Below are positions 35,133-48,373 of a DNA stretch of 64,000 nucleotides, piece by piece. Each line of letters opens with the position of its first letter. The stretch's first letter is position 1. The DNA comes from Epichloe hybrida (Eukaryota; Ascomycota; Sordariomycetes; Hypocreales; Clavicipitaceae): positions 1,550,001-1,614,000 of the forward strand of contig JAFEKR010000007.1 in assembly GCA_019022495.1 (NCBI GenBank), read 5' to 3'. The notes beneath the pieces were generated by a model. That model saw only the letters and a program-made list of their open reading frames with translations. It had not been told where the DNA came from and did not search any database. The position numbers and the translations under genes are program-made.

Positions 35133-38100
35133 TTAATCTTCACCTGACTCTTCCTCGGCGACCTTGAGTTTTGGAAGAGTTAGTATTTTGCTTTCCGGTA
35201 TGAAGCGCGGGGTGCTCTGGGATCATCGGGCTAAGCGAACTTACATGGTCATGGAAATTTTGACCGTCAGTGGTGGCTTGAATGACGCCAAGGCGGACGC
35301 AAAAGTCTCCGAATTTCTCGCCGTCCTCTCTTTCGACCGCATACCGCTTGAAGAGCGGCTTGAGAATGGATAGGATCTCATCCTCCTTGATGCTGGACCG
35401 ATAGAGCTTGTTCAGACGCTGTCCATGATAGCCGCCGCCCAGGTACATGTTGTAGGCGCCGTATGCCTTGCCGACAAACGCCACCTCGGCAAGCCATGGT
35501 CTAGCACAGCCATTGGGACAGCCGGTCATTCGCATGACAATCGAGTCTTGTCGCAGGCCATTCTCCTCCAAGCATGCTTCCAGCTTGGAAATGAGAACAG
35601 GTAGGTAACGCTCAGACTCGGCCATGGCCAAGCCGCAGGTAGGAAAGGCAACGCAGGCTGAGGAACTGAGGCGGAGGCCGGAGAACTGGACATTGTCAAG
35701 CTTGTACTTCTTCATCAATGATTTCATCGCAGGGACATCCTCATCGGCAACGTTGCTCAATATGAGATGCTGGTTGCCGGTCAGACGGAATTCGCCTTTG
35801 TGGATTTTGGCGATTTCGCGCAAGCCTGTCTTCATCTGGAAGTCCGGAGTGTCTTCGATACGGCCATTCTCAATGAAGAATGTGAAGTGGCTCAGACCGG
35901 TCTCATCCTTTTGCCAACCAAAGGTGTCGACATTGCTCTTGAAATCAAAGGGCCGCTCCTCGTCGAAGGTTTTTCCCCAGAGTTCCTCGACTTTTCCGCG
36001 GAAGACGTCTACACCCATATCATCGATTGTGTACTTGAGGCGGGCGTGCTTGCGGTTCTTGCGGTCTCCGTGGTCTCTTTGGACAAGCATTATCTTTTCA
36101 CAAGCAATGTGAACTTCCTCTGCCTTGCAAAATCCCATCATGCGTCCAAGTTGAGGATACGTCTTCTTGTTGTTATGCGTCGCTCCCATTCCACCACCGG
36201 CTAGAACGTTGAATCCATCGAGATTTCCGTTCTTGTTCTTGATTGCAATCAAACCAATGTCGTGGGCATAGACATCAGTGTCGTTGTGTGGAGGTATTGC
36301 TATGGTAATCTTGAACTTTCGGGGGAGATACGTGGGTCCGTATAGGGGCTCGAAGTCTTGTACAGCCTCGCCAGCGATTTGGGTCTTCTTGTTATTGTCA
36401 TCTGTGAGCCAAATCTCATGATAGGCGGTCGTGGATGGCAAAAGATGGTCGCTAATCTTTTGAGAACAAGCATGCACCTGCTTGTGATAGTGGGATTGAG
36501 TGGGCAGCGAACTGCACATGACATTTCGATTGACGTCGCCGCATGCAGCAATCGTGGTCATCAAGGATCGGTTGATAGCCTGCATAGCCGGCTTCAATTT
36601 ACCCTTGACAACACCATGAAATTGGAAGGTTTGTCGGGTTGTCAGCTTCATGGTTTCATTGCCCAGTGAAGTACTGATGTCGTCCATCTGGACCCATTGC
36701 TTCGGTGTAGCAACGCCTCCGGGCAGTCTGCAACGTATCATGAAGGAGTAAGCTGGTTCAAGGCCCTGCGCCTTCCTTTCGTCACGAACATCTCTATCAT
36801 CCTGCATGTATGTTCCGTGAAACTTAGTAAGCTGCTGATCAGATGCAGAGATGGCTCCCGTAGATGTATCCTGCAATCCCTCCAAGATTGTGCCTCGTAG
36901 ATAATTTGACGCAATTTTGATGTCTTCGTTTGTGATGGGTGGCGGCTCTTCTGGTAGACCCTCGATATTGTCAACACCCAACGCTTGCCAAATCTTGGGC
37001 TCCCATTCCTGGTACCCAGTTTGATACCCATCAGGATCTTGATCATCTCCAAGGCCAACGTCCACGAATCGTGTGCCACCGAGATTTCCCAGTGCTCTGT
37101 CCAAATCCTTGGCAGGCTTGTTGTAGTAAATTTTGTCTTCCTTGCGCGGCCAGTAGTGCCTGTCTCCCAAGCCAAATACAGAAAAATTGACTCCTGCAAG
37201 GTCAAGGTCGGTACTTTCTCTAAGGGCATCCCAGAATGGCAGGCCGTTTTGAGGAAACTCTCCCTGTCCAGCTGTGGAAGTGACAAAGACAATATTTTCC
37301 TCTCGAACCAGATCCTCTACAGGGTAATCCTCCATAGCCATGACAGTGGTCTTCAGACCACGAGCCCGTCCACGATTACCGAGACGTTTAGCAATGGATG
37401 CAGCATTACCATTATCAGATGCGAAAAGAATGGTCAATGGCGCGCCGAGAAGACCTTCAAGCAGTTGATTGTACGCATCCTTTGCTTTCCTCTTTTGTTG
37501 GGCTCGAACTTCGGTTCCGAAATCCTGCGCCAAGTTTGCAGCAAAGTTAGGCTCCTTCTTCATGAGCTGAGTCAGCTGATTGTCTCGAGCCAGGAAAGCC
37601 TTCAGTTCTTGTTTCACGAGCTCGGAGTCGAGAGAGAAGTTCGTTTCACCTCTAATCTCGTTCTCTGGATTCCACCGGTACAGGGGCCAATAGCCAGCAT
37701 CAACTGCCTTCTTGGTCTCTTGAAGTACTGTCAGAGGCGAATCAGTCTCGCCAAAGTATGGCAGATAAGCCAAGACGACTGAAGGGCCGTCGAACTTATC
37801 AGCTTCTGCCAGAGCCTGCAATACCTGCGTGTATGAGCTATATACTGCAGTAGAAGCCACGTAAACGTTGCCAAAGTTCATGGCATAGAGCCCAATATCC
37901 TTCTTCCTTCGATCAGAATCGGCGACCGCTTTGTCGGAGTAGGGTGTTGAATCAATGATCAACATGTTGACATTTTTCCCGGATGCAAGAACGTGATGAA
38001 CACCAGAGTTCCCGAGATCATATGCCCAAGCATCAGAGCCCATTAACCATAAAGATTCTTTCTGGAACAACGCACTTTGAGAAATGAGCTTTTGCGCTAG

Positions 38101-39998
38101 AGATGAGCCATCGGCCTCCAAAGCTGGCAGAAGGTTATCGAAAACTTCAGTTGACTTCGCCAGGTCATCTGAGTGCATGGCCCATCGGGCGAGCAGGCTT
38201 TTAGGCTCCTCGGAATTGAATTCGCTGCTACTGGCGGCATCTCTGACCTCGGTTACAAATTTGCTCCGATGATCTATCCGGGCCAGAAGAGATCCGAAGC
38301 CAAATTCTGGACTTGCAGATATCGTCTGGGAAACGCCAGCATTTTGTGACTCTAGAGCATTGGCGATATAAACCCTCTTGTCAAAAAGTTGGTCAAGAAT
38401 TTTCGAATACGCCGTCTCAAGTTGTGGGACACTCGGGGCATGAGCATTGGATTGCTCCTGAAACAGTTTCGTCCCAACTTCAAGATTCTGAACGGGCTTT
38501 TCGGAAGTGAGATTCTGGACAATACCTCTGAGCGCCTGTGTGGTTGCCTCGGGAGCGATATATCCTGATTGATACCCTACAATTGTGTCTATGCCGCCTG
38601 GACCACGATTGAGAGATGAGAGGACGTCAATTAGAAGGGGACCCCATTTGGTCGTTGCTCTCTGAATTTGTTCCAAGACGGCAATTCTCTTGATGGATTT
38701 CGGCATGGACTCTACCAATTTCGACCCTATCCAGGGGCGATATAGACGCGGGGTAAGAATACCGACATTGGCAAAGATTTCATCCGGTTTGGCATTGTCG
38801 ACAGCTTCGGCAAAGGAACCTGTGTCCGATCCGAAGATAAGTAGACAGCTATCAGCCTTCGGAGGGCCAGTGTACTCGAACGCAGAGTATTCCCTTCCAA
38901 GTGCTGCCTTCATTTGGGACCAAACGCGAGTAGCACATGTATAGATGTCTTCAGAGGTCACCTGGGGAGGTACTGCTTCAACTGTAGTTGCCGCAGAAGA
39001 CGGATTAGTTGGAGTGGATGCCTCGCTGGATTTGATTGAGGTGCCAGCCGAAGTCGCTTTCGAAGCATTGGCGCTAGTATGAGATTGTAAGGTAGTGGGC
39101 TTAGAATCATGCCCATTCGGAACTGTTTCCGGATGATCTGAAGATACAGCCACATGACCATCGTCGGTATAGATGCTGGATGCGGGAATCGAGCCGGCTT
39201 GGAACCGGCGAACACTCTCAATGTCCAAAACTTCTCTCACTAATCTTACGTCTTCAACAGCTATCGGCGCGTCATTGATGGATGTTTGGCTCGCAAAAAA
39301 ATGTATAACGCCTTTCCCAGTGCGGATAGCCACGGCATGAGCTGTGATGGCCATGTCTTGAGCTTCTTGCAGAGATTCCGACTGCAAAAACGTCCAGCCC
39401 GCATTCCGTACTGCTGTAATAGTCGAGTAGTCGGCGTGTCTCTTTGGCTCCAGCGAGATGTGTAGTACCACAGGATAATTGGCCAATCTATACAAGTGGG
39501 AGACGGCAGGTAATAGAATAGTTGAGGGAGCCGTGACAGACACTAGTTTGCCATTCCGAACCGGCGTATACACTGAGAGCAATGGGTCGGCATTGTGGCG
39601 AATTGATTGCACCTTCTTTCTTGTTAGAGGCTTTATGTGGTATTGGCTTCGGGCAGACATCGAGCGAGTATGACTGTAACACAACTTACAACCGGAACCG
39701 CATCATTCGAGGCAGCAACCAAGCCGCTATCTTTGCGACCGGCATATCGCTTCAAATGGGAAGAGAAGTCTGATTCAGCCGCCAATGATGCCTGAACAGA
39801 CACAACAACATCGCTGGAGAGGTAAGCGATTCGGGCCACTGCAGTAAAGCACCAAAAAAAATACAAGTTAGCCTTGATTCAGTCACTGGATCGATGATTT
39901 ATGAACTCCAGCCGTGTAAGCGGCCGACTGCAGTTTTCTAAGTGTCAATCGCACTTACCAGCCTCTTCAGGTATGGAAATCTGATGAGCCGTGTCCAT
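35133..39998 (-). CDS. MET5: sulfite reductase (NADPH) beta subunit, hemoprotein
   Basis: Four exons, 39998-39959, 39838-39690, 39612-35245 and 35162-35133, give 1528 residues, matching the large fungal beta subunit. It reduces sulfite to sulfide for cysteine and methionine synthesis. The N-terminal region resembles pyruvate-ferredoxin oxidoreductase (VARIAYLSSDVVVSVQ). A flavodoxin-like domain occupies about residues 788-890 (TILFASDNGNA, STAGQGEFPQNG). The C-terminal siroheme/4Fe-4S part has ACVAFPTC (near 1380) and GCPNGC (near 1425), the expected cysteine ligands. The first exon encodes only 13 residues and the last only 9 (VAEEESGED); both are supported by good splice sites and frame. 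A near-consensus CYS3-type site lies upstream. Confidence 0.94.
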
Positions 39999-41173
39999 TC
40001 TGTCGTTGGTAGGCCCTTGACTTTGCCGGAAGAGAAACGACATCGTGGATTTGGGCTTTGGAAGATTAAAAGAGATCTAAGTACTCTGTATTGTGGCTTC
40101 TATTCGGTGCGGCTCTCTCGACAATTGGCAACCAACCCCGGCGACTTGAGCTTCGACATGGTTGGTGCAGGCAGATCCAAGGTCCCCTGATTGGACTGGA
40201 GAGGCAGGCCCCAGAAAAAAATTGGCGTCCCCAAGTTCTGGGGGGCAACTAATTGATTGCCATGATTCCCCGCAGAGCAGTCAATTTTTCCAGGATTGCG
40301 TGATCACTACGGACTAGCGCTGGCAGGAAAGGCACTGGGGACGTTTGCGAGATCGCACATTACAAATTCATGTCGTCAAATTTGCGGCGGCCCGATGCCG
40401 ATGAAGTTCATGGCAGATTTTAATGTCGCCATCGACACATGGACCCTCGACAGCCTACCGAGCAACCGACTCCCGCCACCCGACAGACCGACGGCCGACT
40501 CCCGAACAAAAATTCAACAGTTGATCACGAGACGTAAACGCGCAGCAATGATGTCATTGAATGCGCAGTAGTAACTAAACCAAAAACGGAGGGGTTCCTA
40601 TGTTATATATAATATATACTACGCATTTTATTATAGTGAATCTTTATGTACAAAGGCTATAACAGATAAAGGTCTTAATAAAGGCCTTAACAAAGTAAGC
40701 TTATGTTATAAATATATAGCTTCTAGTAGCTAGGTACGCGTGAACCTTGCTTTCCTTATAAAATAGGTATAGATGCACCTCTTCTATTTTAAGCTTAGAC
40801 ATTGCTGTGCGTTTACGTACCTGTTGATCATGGAATGGTCACGACGCTAATAAACAGAAGAGTGAGTGCCTTGGCAAGTTGGCATTATATAACCTACCAA
40901 TATCATAGGGTGTGTGTGTGTATATATAAACTCCTGCTTAGACTTGTGCCTCTTAAGTAAGAGAAATGCAAGAGTGGGTGTGTGTTGTTTTGTTTCTATA
41001 ATAGCCGTTGATTTAGTGTCTCGCATCTTGTTTACAATATGTTATGCTGCGTCGCGAAAATTGGCATCTACTGCTCAATTTCCACTATAAATGCAAGGGT
41101 TCCATGGTGGTACGTGGAGTTCGAATCGCGTGATGGACCTCCTTATCCACAGTTGACTGTAAATGTATGTCAC
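39999..41173. other. MET5 promoter and AT-rich flank of the retrotransposon
   Basis: The first 570 bases are of ordinary composition and should contain the MET5 promoter. From about 40575 the DNA becomes AT-rich and includes TG/TA dinucleotide repeats (about 40911-40928). No gene seen. The outer retrotransposon target site is at its end. Confidence 0.55.
40423..40432. promoter_or_regulatory. near-consensus CYS3-type site
   Basis: ATGTCGCCAT differs by one base from the palindromic sulfur-control consensus ATGRYRYCAT (Neurospora CYS3, Aspergillus MetR type). It lies about 425 bases upstream of MET5, a gene such factors control. A chance match cannot be excluded. Confidence 0.35.
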
Positions 41174-41405
41174 TGTCAGGGAGAGCTCCCTTGAAGCATA
41201 GGTTGTATGAGGGCAGCGCGCATTGACAGGGATAAAACGCGAGGTCAGACATTAGTGGATACAATATATTAGAAGTACCTCTATAAACTAGTTATTACCA
41301 TAGCGCACTATATACCTTTTAGGTATAAAAGTTAGGTACTATTTATACCTCTAATTAACTAAAATTAAACGCTTTCTATTATCTATTTATACCCCTACCT
41401 TAATA
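41174..41405 (+). repeat. left LTR of outer element
   Basis: 232 bases, matching 53524-53755 along the full length. The differences I noticed were mostly transitions, as RIP produces. It starts TGTCAG and ends TAATA where the right copy has TGACA. Confidence 0.9.
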
Positions 41406-41415
41406 GTTATAAGCC
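41406..41415 (+). other. primer-binding-like site, outer element
   Basis: GTTATAAGCC directly follows the left LTR. It differs by one G-to-A change from the complement of the initiator tRNA-Met anticodon arm (GGCTCATAAC). Copia-type elements are known to prime from a half-tRNA of this kind. Confidence 0.55.
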
Positions 41416-42999
41416 TAGGAGGCTTTTATTGCTATTTTTATTAATTATTATTAAAGATATAAGCTTTATTAAATATTATTAATTAACGCTTACTTATATT
41501 ATAAGATAATTACCCTCTATTATATTAATTAGTTAAAACCCTTATCTTACGCTTTAGTTAACTAATATATTCCCCTTTATAATATCTAAAGAAACTCTAA
41601 ATATAGTGTTATTATTAGAGAAGGATTAGATTAAGTGGTTTACCTAGGTTAAGAACTACGTGAAATTATATAGTGTTTAGGAGTATATTAACCCTAATAA
41701 GGTTAAATTACTTAAAGAACCTATAATACCTATATACCCCTAGAGAGGTCTAAGACTAAAGATTACACTAGATAACCCTAACGCTCTTAAAGATTAGAAG
41801 ATTACTTATAAAGATATAAAGGACTAATTTAACTTTAAATATAAAGAGCTTTAATTTAACCTTATAAAGTATATAAACTTATTAAAGTAAATACTAAAGA
41901 TTAGGGAGTATATTTATAAGACCCTTTTAAAGAATATATAAGACTCTCTTAACTTTAATACTAAAGTAAAGGAAAAGGAGTTAGTTTAATATTATACCTA
42001 TAGGATACTTAAGCTTCTTTATAATTAATATAAGCTAAACACTAAGAAAATACTTATCCTTATAGAGAATTACCTTAATAATTACTTATAAGCTAAAGGT
42101 ACTTATAATTAGTATAAGTAAGTAGTAATAATAGAGATACTATAAAGGAATTATCTAGATCTTAAGACTTAATAGACTAAGGAAATAATACTATATAAGT
42201 TTATTATCTCTCTTTAAAGCAAATTTAAGGCATTCTAGAAGAAGTAAAATAACTTACTTAATAAAGGAAAGAATAATAGCTTCCTTAAGGTAGTTAGTAA
42301 GTTTAAAAGAGACTATAAAGCTCCTTAAAGCTTAATAATAATAAAATTAGCTAATAATACTATTACTACTAATAGATTAAATAGTTAGAATAGATTAAAG
42401 TAAAGGAAGTGCCTTAGATACTCTAGTTATAATATTTGTAATATATTAAAGTAATAGGAATTTTATAATTTATTTAAAGCTCTTTATAAGCTAGAGGCTA
42501 CTCCTAAGGACTAGGAAGTTAGGAAGAACTCTAAGGATAATATTAAGAGATATCTAAAGGAGAACCTATAAAAGAGATTAAAAGCTATAAGTTAGAAGCT
42601 AGAGAAAAGGGAGAAAAGTAGTAATATTATTATCCCTTTATAAAACCTAATAAATAACTTGCTTATAGTAACTCTAGGAGAGAAGACTATAAATATATTA
42701 TTATTTATACGCTTATAGAGCTCTTAACCTTTAAGGGAAGTTATATATTTAACTTTAAACACTATAAATAGCTCTAAAGGGAATTAGAATATAGTTATCT
42801 ATAATTCTAGAGCTAATATTCACATTTTTAATAACATTTATTAGTTTAAATAGTCTAAGTTTAATAGAACTATTATAATAGAGGTTAGAGCTAGAGGCAT
42901 AGTCTATATATCCTTAGGATAAGGACTAGTTTATATATCTATTATAGATCTAGTATTATAAAGGCTAAGAAGGATTATAGTGTAGAGTGCTTTACTAAT

Positions 43000-44054
43000 T
43001 CTAGAATTTCACGTGAACCTAGTATTAGTAATAATTCTAATAAAGGCAAGGATCTATTAGAACTAGAAGAAAAGCTTCCTATTCTAAGGAAAGTATCCTA
43101 TTACTAAGCTTTATAATATTAATAAGCTTTATATATTATCTATACTCTTAGATAACCTAAAAGAGGCCTATGCTATAACTAGTAAAGCACTAAGGCTACC
43201 TATAAAAGGAGATATAGAGCTTTAGCATTAATAATATAGTTATCTAGGTAAGAAGGCCTTTATAGAGATTATAAACATTACTCTTAGCGTTAAATTAATA
43301 GGACCTAAGCTTATAAAGTATAAGATTTATACTATAGGTAAAGCTAAGCGCTAGAGATTATAGGTTACACTAGAAGGACTTCCTTAAGGACTTGGTTATA
43401 GTCTTTTAGTTAATCTAGAGTATTATAACTCTTCTTACTAGAATAGTAATTAGTATTAGTGTGTTTTTATATGCCTTATAACCTTAATATATTTCTTCTA
43501 TTTATTTAAGACTAAAGATAGAATTCGTAATAGCTTCTATATAATAATAGCGTTCTTACGCATATAATTTAGGGTTTAACTACGCTTTTTACATAGTAAT
43601 ATTAAAAAGGCTTTATTTATAGAGAGTATAAGAGATAAGATAGCCTTTACTAGCATTATAGTCTATAATTTAGCTCCCTTAACGCCTAGTTAAAATAGAA
43701 AGGCAAAGAGATCTAAGGGGGTGGTTAAGTAAAAGGCTTATATATTAAACCTTAAAGCTTACCTTCCTTTAGAACTTAATAATAAGGTCTTTAATATAGT
43801 AGTTTATTTACTAAATAAAACACCCTTTAAATATTATAGGAATTAGGTTATACCCTATGAACTCTAGTGAAATTAGGCATAGAAAATAGTCCTAGCCTAT
43901 TTATAGATATTAGAGGTTTAAAAGCCTTTAATTATATATCTATAAGCTTATAGATATAAGGCGTTTCTAATAATAATAAAGGCTCTAGAGCACATTAAAT
44001 CGCACTATGTAATACTATAGTTAAAGTAAAAAGCTTATATTAGATACCTTATTA
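43000..44054 (+). pseudogene. outer element integrase remnant
   Basis: Highly mutated Copia integrase region. At about 43669-43720 one frame reads APLTPS-stop-NRKAKRS, matching the conserved end of the integrase core (usually TPxQNGxAER) with a stop in place of Gln. The inner element interrupts the pol region just after this. Confidence 0.6.
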
Positions 44055-44059
44055 GTTAT

Positions 44060-44876
44060 TATTGAGATGTAGGGAGCTAGTTGCCAGCTGGCAACAGCTG
44101 TACAAGTGTAGCTTCTACGGTCGGGGACTAATAGAGCCACCACGTTGAATATTTAACGCAACGCAACGGAAGGTTTTGGCAGTTATTAACTAATTAAATT
44201 CAATCTAGATGGCTTTTACGATATCTTATATACTAATAGAATTGATTTTAGTGACGTTGTACGGGCAATGCGGCTATTGGATTAAGAGGCCTAGCTATCT
44301 AGCTAGATTGAAAAGATCTTCTTCCTCTTATATACCCACTGACTGTATTGGTGGATCCGGACCGCCAAAGAGGTCTTATAGGCCACTTTTTATTTTCCGC
44401 AAAATTCATTTGTATGTAAAATCCAAAAAATCGACTCACCACCATACAAACTAGCAACCCGTATGCACCAAATTTTAGTTTAAAAAATATTCCTGCATAA
44501 AATAAAAGCCCTGTCTTCTAGCTTTAATTTGCTATATGCAAGACTTTTGTATAACCTCTAGTTAAAGAGAAAATCGCTATCAAAGATAGCTATAGGGTAA
44601 CCTGCTTACGTCACCCTAGCTTACCTAATTACTAGTGGCGCTGCGGTTGTGGCTACGCTTGTAGCCACAACACAATTGAATAATCTATAATTAACAATTA
44701 ATTTAGATTAGTTATCCACACGGTTAGTCGCAGCTGTTAACAGCTACGACGTAGCCATTAATAGCCACCTTTGCGACCGTTGACAGCTGCAGTGCAGCTG
44801 TTAGGCTTGCAATGCAAGCTAGTAATAGAAAGGTCCTTTAACTAGAAAGGGCTAAAAATAAGTCTTATTTTTAACA
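44060..44876 (-). repeat. left LTR of inner element (3' LTR)
   Basis: 817 bases, equal in length to 50383-51199; the differences noted were almost all transitions. It is rich in short perfect hairpins, for example at 44646-44671 (11-base arms GTTGTGGCTAC and its complement) and near 44805-44820 (GCTTGCA and TGCAAGC). Confidence 0.92.
44209..44454 (+). other. 81-codon open frame inside left LTR
   Basis: An ATG-started frame, antisense to the element. The same 81-codon frame is open in the right LTR (50532-50777) with about a dozen substitutions. No known domain; it is Lys/Arg/Tyr-rich. Given the RIP damage elsewhere, its survival in both copies is notable, but chance is quite possible. Confidence 0.25.
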
Positions 44877-45358
44877 CCCCCTCTACAAAAGAATTACGTA
44901 TAAGCTAATTAAAAGCGTACAAAGTGATATAGGGTAAACAAGAACTTTTAGATAAAAACAGATAAAAGGGAAAAACAGGAAAAGATAAAAGACTCCCTTT
45001 TGAATTCCTAGCTATTGTTAAATATAGCTCCCTTTTTAGCGTTGTTTTTAGTTCCCTGTTGAAGGGATTTAGTTGTTAGTTTTTAGTGATTATTAAGCCC
45101 TAAGAGCCTAATAAAAGCCTAATGAAGAGGCCTAGATAACGGTTTCGTTAGGCCATCTACAGGCATTGACTTCGTATCTAGATATTCGATCTTAGCTAAA
45201 CCCTCTAAAACCTGTTGCCTAATATAGTTAAACTTTAGCAAGGTATGCTTTGTACGGCTATGTAAGGCAGGGTTATAGGCAGTGGTTATAGCGCCTTGAT
45301 TATCGCAATATATCTGGATAGGGGGAGAAATAGGGGTTTTTAGCTCCTTAAATAAGCC

Positions 45359-46600
45359 CTAAAGCCACTGTAGCTCCCGGAAGGTCTCGCAGATAGCGTT
45401 AGCTTCAGCTTCTAATGTTAATAGAGCTATCGTACTAGCTTTCTTTGATTTCCAGCTAATAGGTCCGCTAGCTAGCTTAAATAGATAAGCGTAGGTTGAT
45501 TTAGAGGTCTTTTTATCCCCTGCAAAATCACTATCGCAATAACCTATTAGGCTTTTGCTAGCTATACCTTTAGGGTCTCCCCTATAAATTATAGCGAGGA
45601 ATTTAGTCCCTAATAGGTACCTAAGCAGGTTTTTAGCTGCTTTTAGGTGCTCTATATAGGGCCTAGCTAGTGCTGTAGATAGCCACTGAAGTGTAAAGGC
45701 CACGTCCGGCCTTGTAAGCAACATTAGGTACATTATAGTCCCTATAATGCACTGATAGAGCTTGATTTCGCTAGCTATTAAAAGCTTAGTGGTCTGCGTA
45801 GCTAAAACGCCTGGCTGAAGAGGTATGCTAATAGGCTTACTATCTAGCATGTTAAATCGATTTAAAGCCTCTGAGATATACTGAGATTGATGAATTTTCA
45901 GGACCCTATTAGGTCTATCTCGTACGATTTAAACCCCTAAGAAGAATTCAGCTAGCCCCCTATCTTCTATTAGATAGACTTTATAAAGTTCCTTTTTAAG
46001 TCTTTGGATATAACGTAAATCCAGTCTAATTAGAAGACAATCATCCACATATGTGATAATAAAGGTTTTGGTGAAGGAATTATAGAATATAGCTAGGTCA
46101 GAAATTAGAGGGCTAAATCCTAGGGACTTTAGCACTGCAATTAGTGCTTGTTGCCATTCCCTTGAGCTCTGTTTTAGGCTATATAAAGATTTCTGTAATA
46201 AAATTACTTAATCTTTAGAAGGTTTATAGCTAAAACTTTTAGCTAATTTAGCTAATTTAGGATTTGCTTCAAGGAATTCGATAAATCCGTCTGGAATAAC
46301 CATATAAATCTGTTATTGTAGCTTACTATTAAGAAAAGCTCCTATAAAATCGACCTATTTGATTTCCTAGTTATTCCAAGCCGCTAGGGCTAGTAAAATC
46401 CTCTAGCTAGGGGGAATGCTTGTGGCTGCAAAGGTCTCTAGATAATCTAGACCTTTAATTTGCATAAATCCCTTAGCAACGAGTCAGGCCTTGTATTTTA
46501 AAGGATTATTTTCTTTATCCTTTTTAAGCTTATAAACAAGCCTATTTTTTAGTACTTTTCGGCCCTTAGGTACTTAGTCTTTCCCTATAAATTTAAAAGT
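45359..46600 (-). pseudogene. inner element reverse transcriptase/RNase H remnant
   Basis: Two open pieces are clear. 46135-45929 has TYVDDCLL, the reverse-transcriptase active-site motif. 45850-45359 has the Copia connection and RNase H motifs (TRPDVAFTLQWL, GYCDSDFAGDKKTSKSTYAY, ISWKSKKASTIALL). Stops separate them, and the upstream reverse-transcriptase part is broken. Clear Copia family match; non-functional. Confidence 0.85.
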
Positions 46601-46999
46601 ACTAGCCTTTAGAAGCTGTTCGTATTCCTTGTACGTAGCTTCTATCTATTTATCCCTTTCAAAGCTAGATATAGCTTGCTTCTAGGTCTTAGGTTCGGGG
46701 CTATTAGGGTTGTTTTCCTTTAGCTTCTCCTATACCTTAAAGCAGATTTCTTTTATAAAATCTAGAGAAGAAGGGGAACTAATATCAACATCCATGGGGT
46801 CAATATTAGGGTCGAAGTTAGTAATTTTGTCAAAATCGAGGTCCGGAGTCGAAATCTGATTTCCTAGTGAAGTTACGGGCGTGGCCTCCTCTGAGGCCTC
46901 TGGAATCGGTTCCTTAGGGGGTTGTACAGGCCCTATAGGGTGTTTTTCTTGACCTATAGGGGGACCTCCTATGTTGTCTATAGGGTAATCCTTTAAACC

Positions 47000-48145
47000 T
47001 TGATTTAGATCTTAATCTTCTAAATCATTTTCCCCCTCTAAAGGGTTATCCCCTATAGAAAGCCTAGGTAATCCTTTAGAGACAGAACCTATAGGCTCTA
47101 TAATCTTAATAAAGCTAGTCTTCGTAACTAGCCTTTTAGAGGGGATGTACACTAGGTAGGTGTTAGAACCTAGTGTAGCTAATAACCTTCTAGGGATAGT
47201 TCTAGCTACTAACTTCTGGGCTTTAGGTTGTTTTTCCAGGGGGATTAGAATCTCACAGTGAGATCCTATAGCTCTAATACTGCTAATATCAGTCGTACAG
47301 GGCTGATTTAGCTCCCTAGCTAGCAGTTATTCAGGGCTTTTATCCTTTGTGGTATTAGCAGTTATATTAACTAGGTTAACAACTGCAGGTAATACAAAAC
47401 ACCATAGATATAAGGGTAATTTTGCCCACTAGATAGTAGCCCTTAATCGATCTAGAATAGTACGAATTGAACGCTCTGCTAATCTATTTTGCTCATGGAT
47501 ATAGGGACTAGAAGTCGTAAATTTGATCCCTTTAGAATTTAACTAGGTTTGATAACTAGAATCGATTTCTTGGCCCCCATTAAAGTGAAGGTGCCTAGGA
47601 TATTGACCTAGTTGATTTTTAAGCCCTCTGAAGAAGCTCTTAATAGCCCTATAAACAGTTAGGCCTTCCTTATTAGGTAATAAGAACACCCACTTATATC
47701 TAGTTTTTCGATCAACTAGAAATAAGCAAATTGACTGTTTATTGTACGGTACAGGGCTGATTTTTAGCGTATCCCCCTCTATTCGATCTAGAGCTCTAGG
47801 GGGGTCAGGGATAGCTAATTTCCTAGGTCTTCTAACTGCCTTAGATTAATCACAAGCTATACATTTAAAGTCTTTATCCTTGATTTTAGAAAAATCAGGG
47901 ATTCCTTTAGTTATAAGGCTTGTTTTCTTTAGCAAAGGAAGCCCTAGGTGCCCTAATCGTACATGCCATAGGCCAGCTAGTTCTAGTAACTTTTGATATT
48001 GAAGGTCTTTAGGGCCTGAATTAGGGTCTAGATTCGGGTCTAGATTAGGGCCCTCTCCGTCAGTCCCCTGCTGGGCCCCTTGAGAACCATAGGCCTCTTG
48101 GGGAGGTATTAGGGACCCTTTTCCTTCACTAAGGCCCTCTAACAC
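47000..48145 (-). pseudogene. inner element GAG-pre-integrase and integrase remnant
   Basis: The open piece 48145-47846 has LWHVRLGHLGLPLL and CIACD, the histidine-cysteine zinc-binding pattern of the Copia GAG-pre-integrase/integrase start. Further integrase sequence to about 47000 is interrupted by stops. Confidence 0.75.
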
Positions 48146-48373
48146 CCCTAAATCTATATCTTTAGATTTATAAGGGACCTAGCCTAGGGCTATAGGCGTT
48201 GGAGAAGGGACTAAATCCCCTAAATCATCCCGTATAACTTCTTCAATATCATTATCATTTTCGTCAATTTCGTCCAAATTAGAAGCCTAATCCGGCTTTT
48301 TAGAGGGAATTTGAACCTCTATAGGGTAGCTAATCGGATAGCTATGACCCCTAAAGCTAGCATAGGTAAAAGG

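Noticed and set aside
40296..40571. 91-codon plus frame upstream of MET5
   Set aside because: No motif, lies in the MET5 promoter, and ends at the AT-rich boundary.
41108..41135. GTTCGAATC motif suggesting a tRNA remnant
   Set aside because: The T stem is not paired and no acceptor or anticodon arm is visible nearby.
44209..44454. LTR frame as a true accessory gene
   Set aside because: No domain and antisense to the element. Kept only as a finding to test, not called as CDS.
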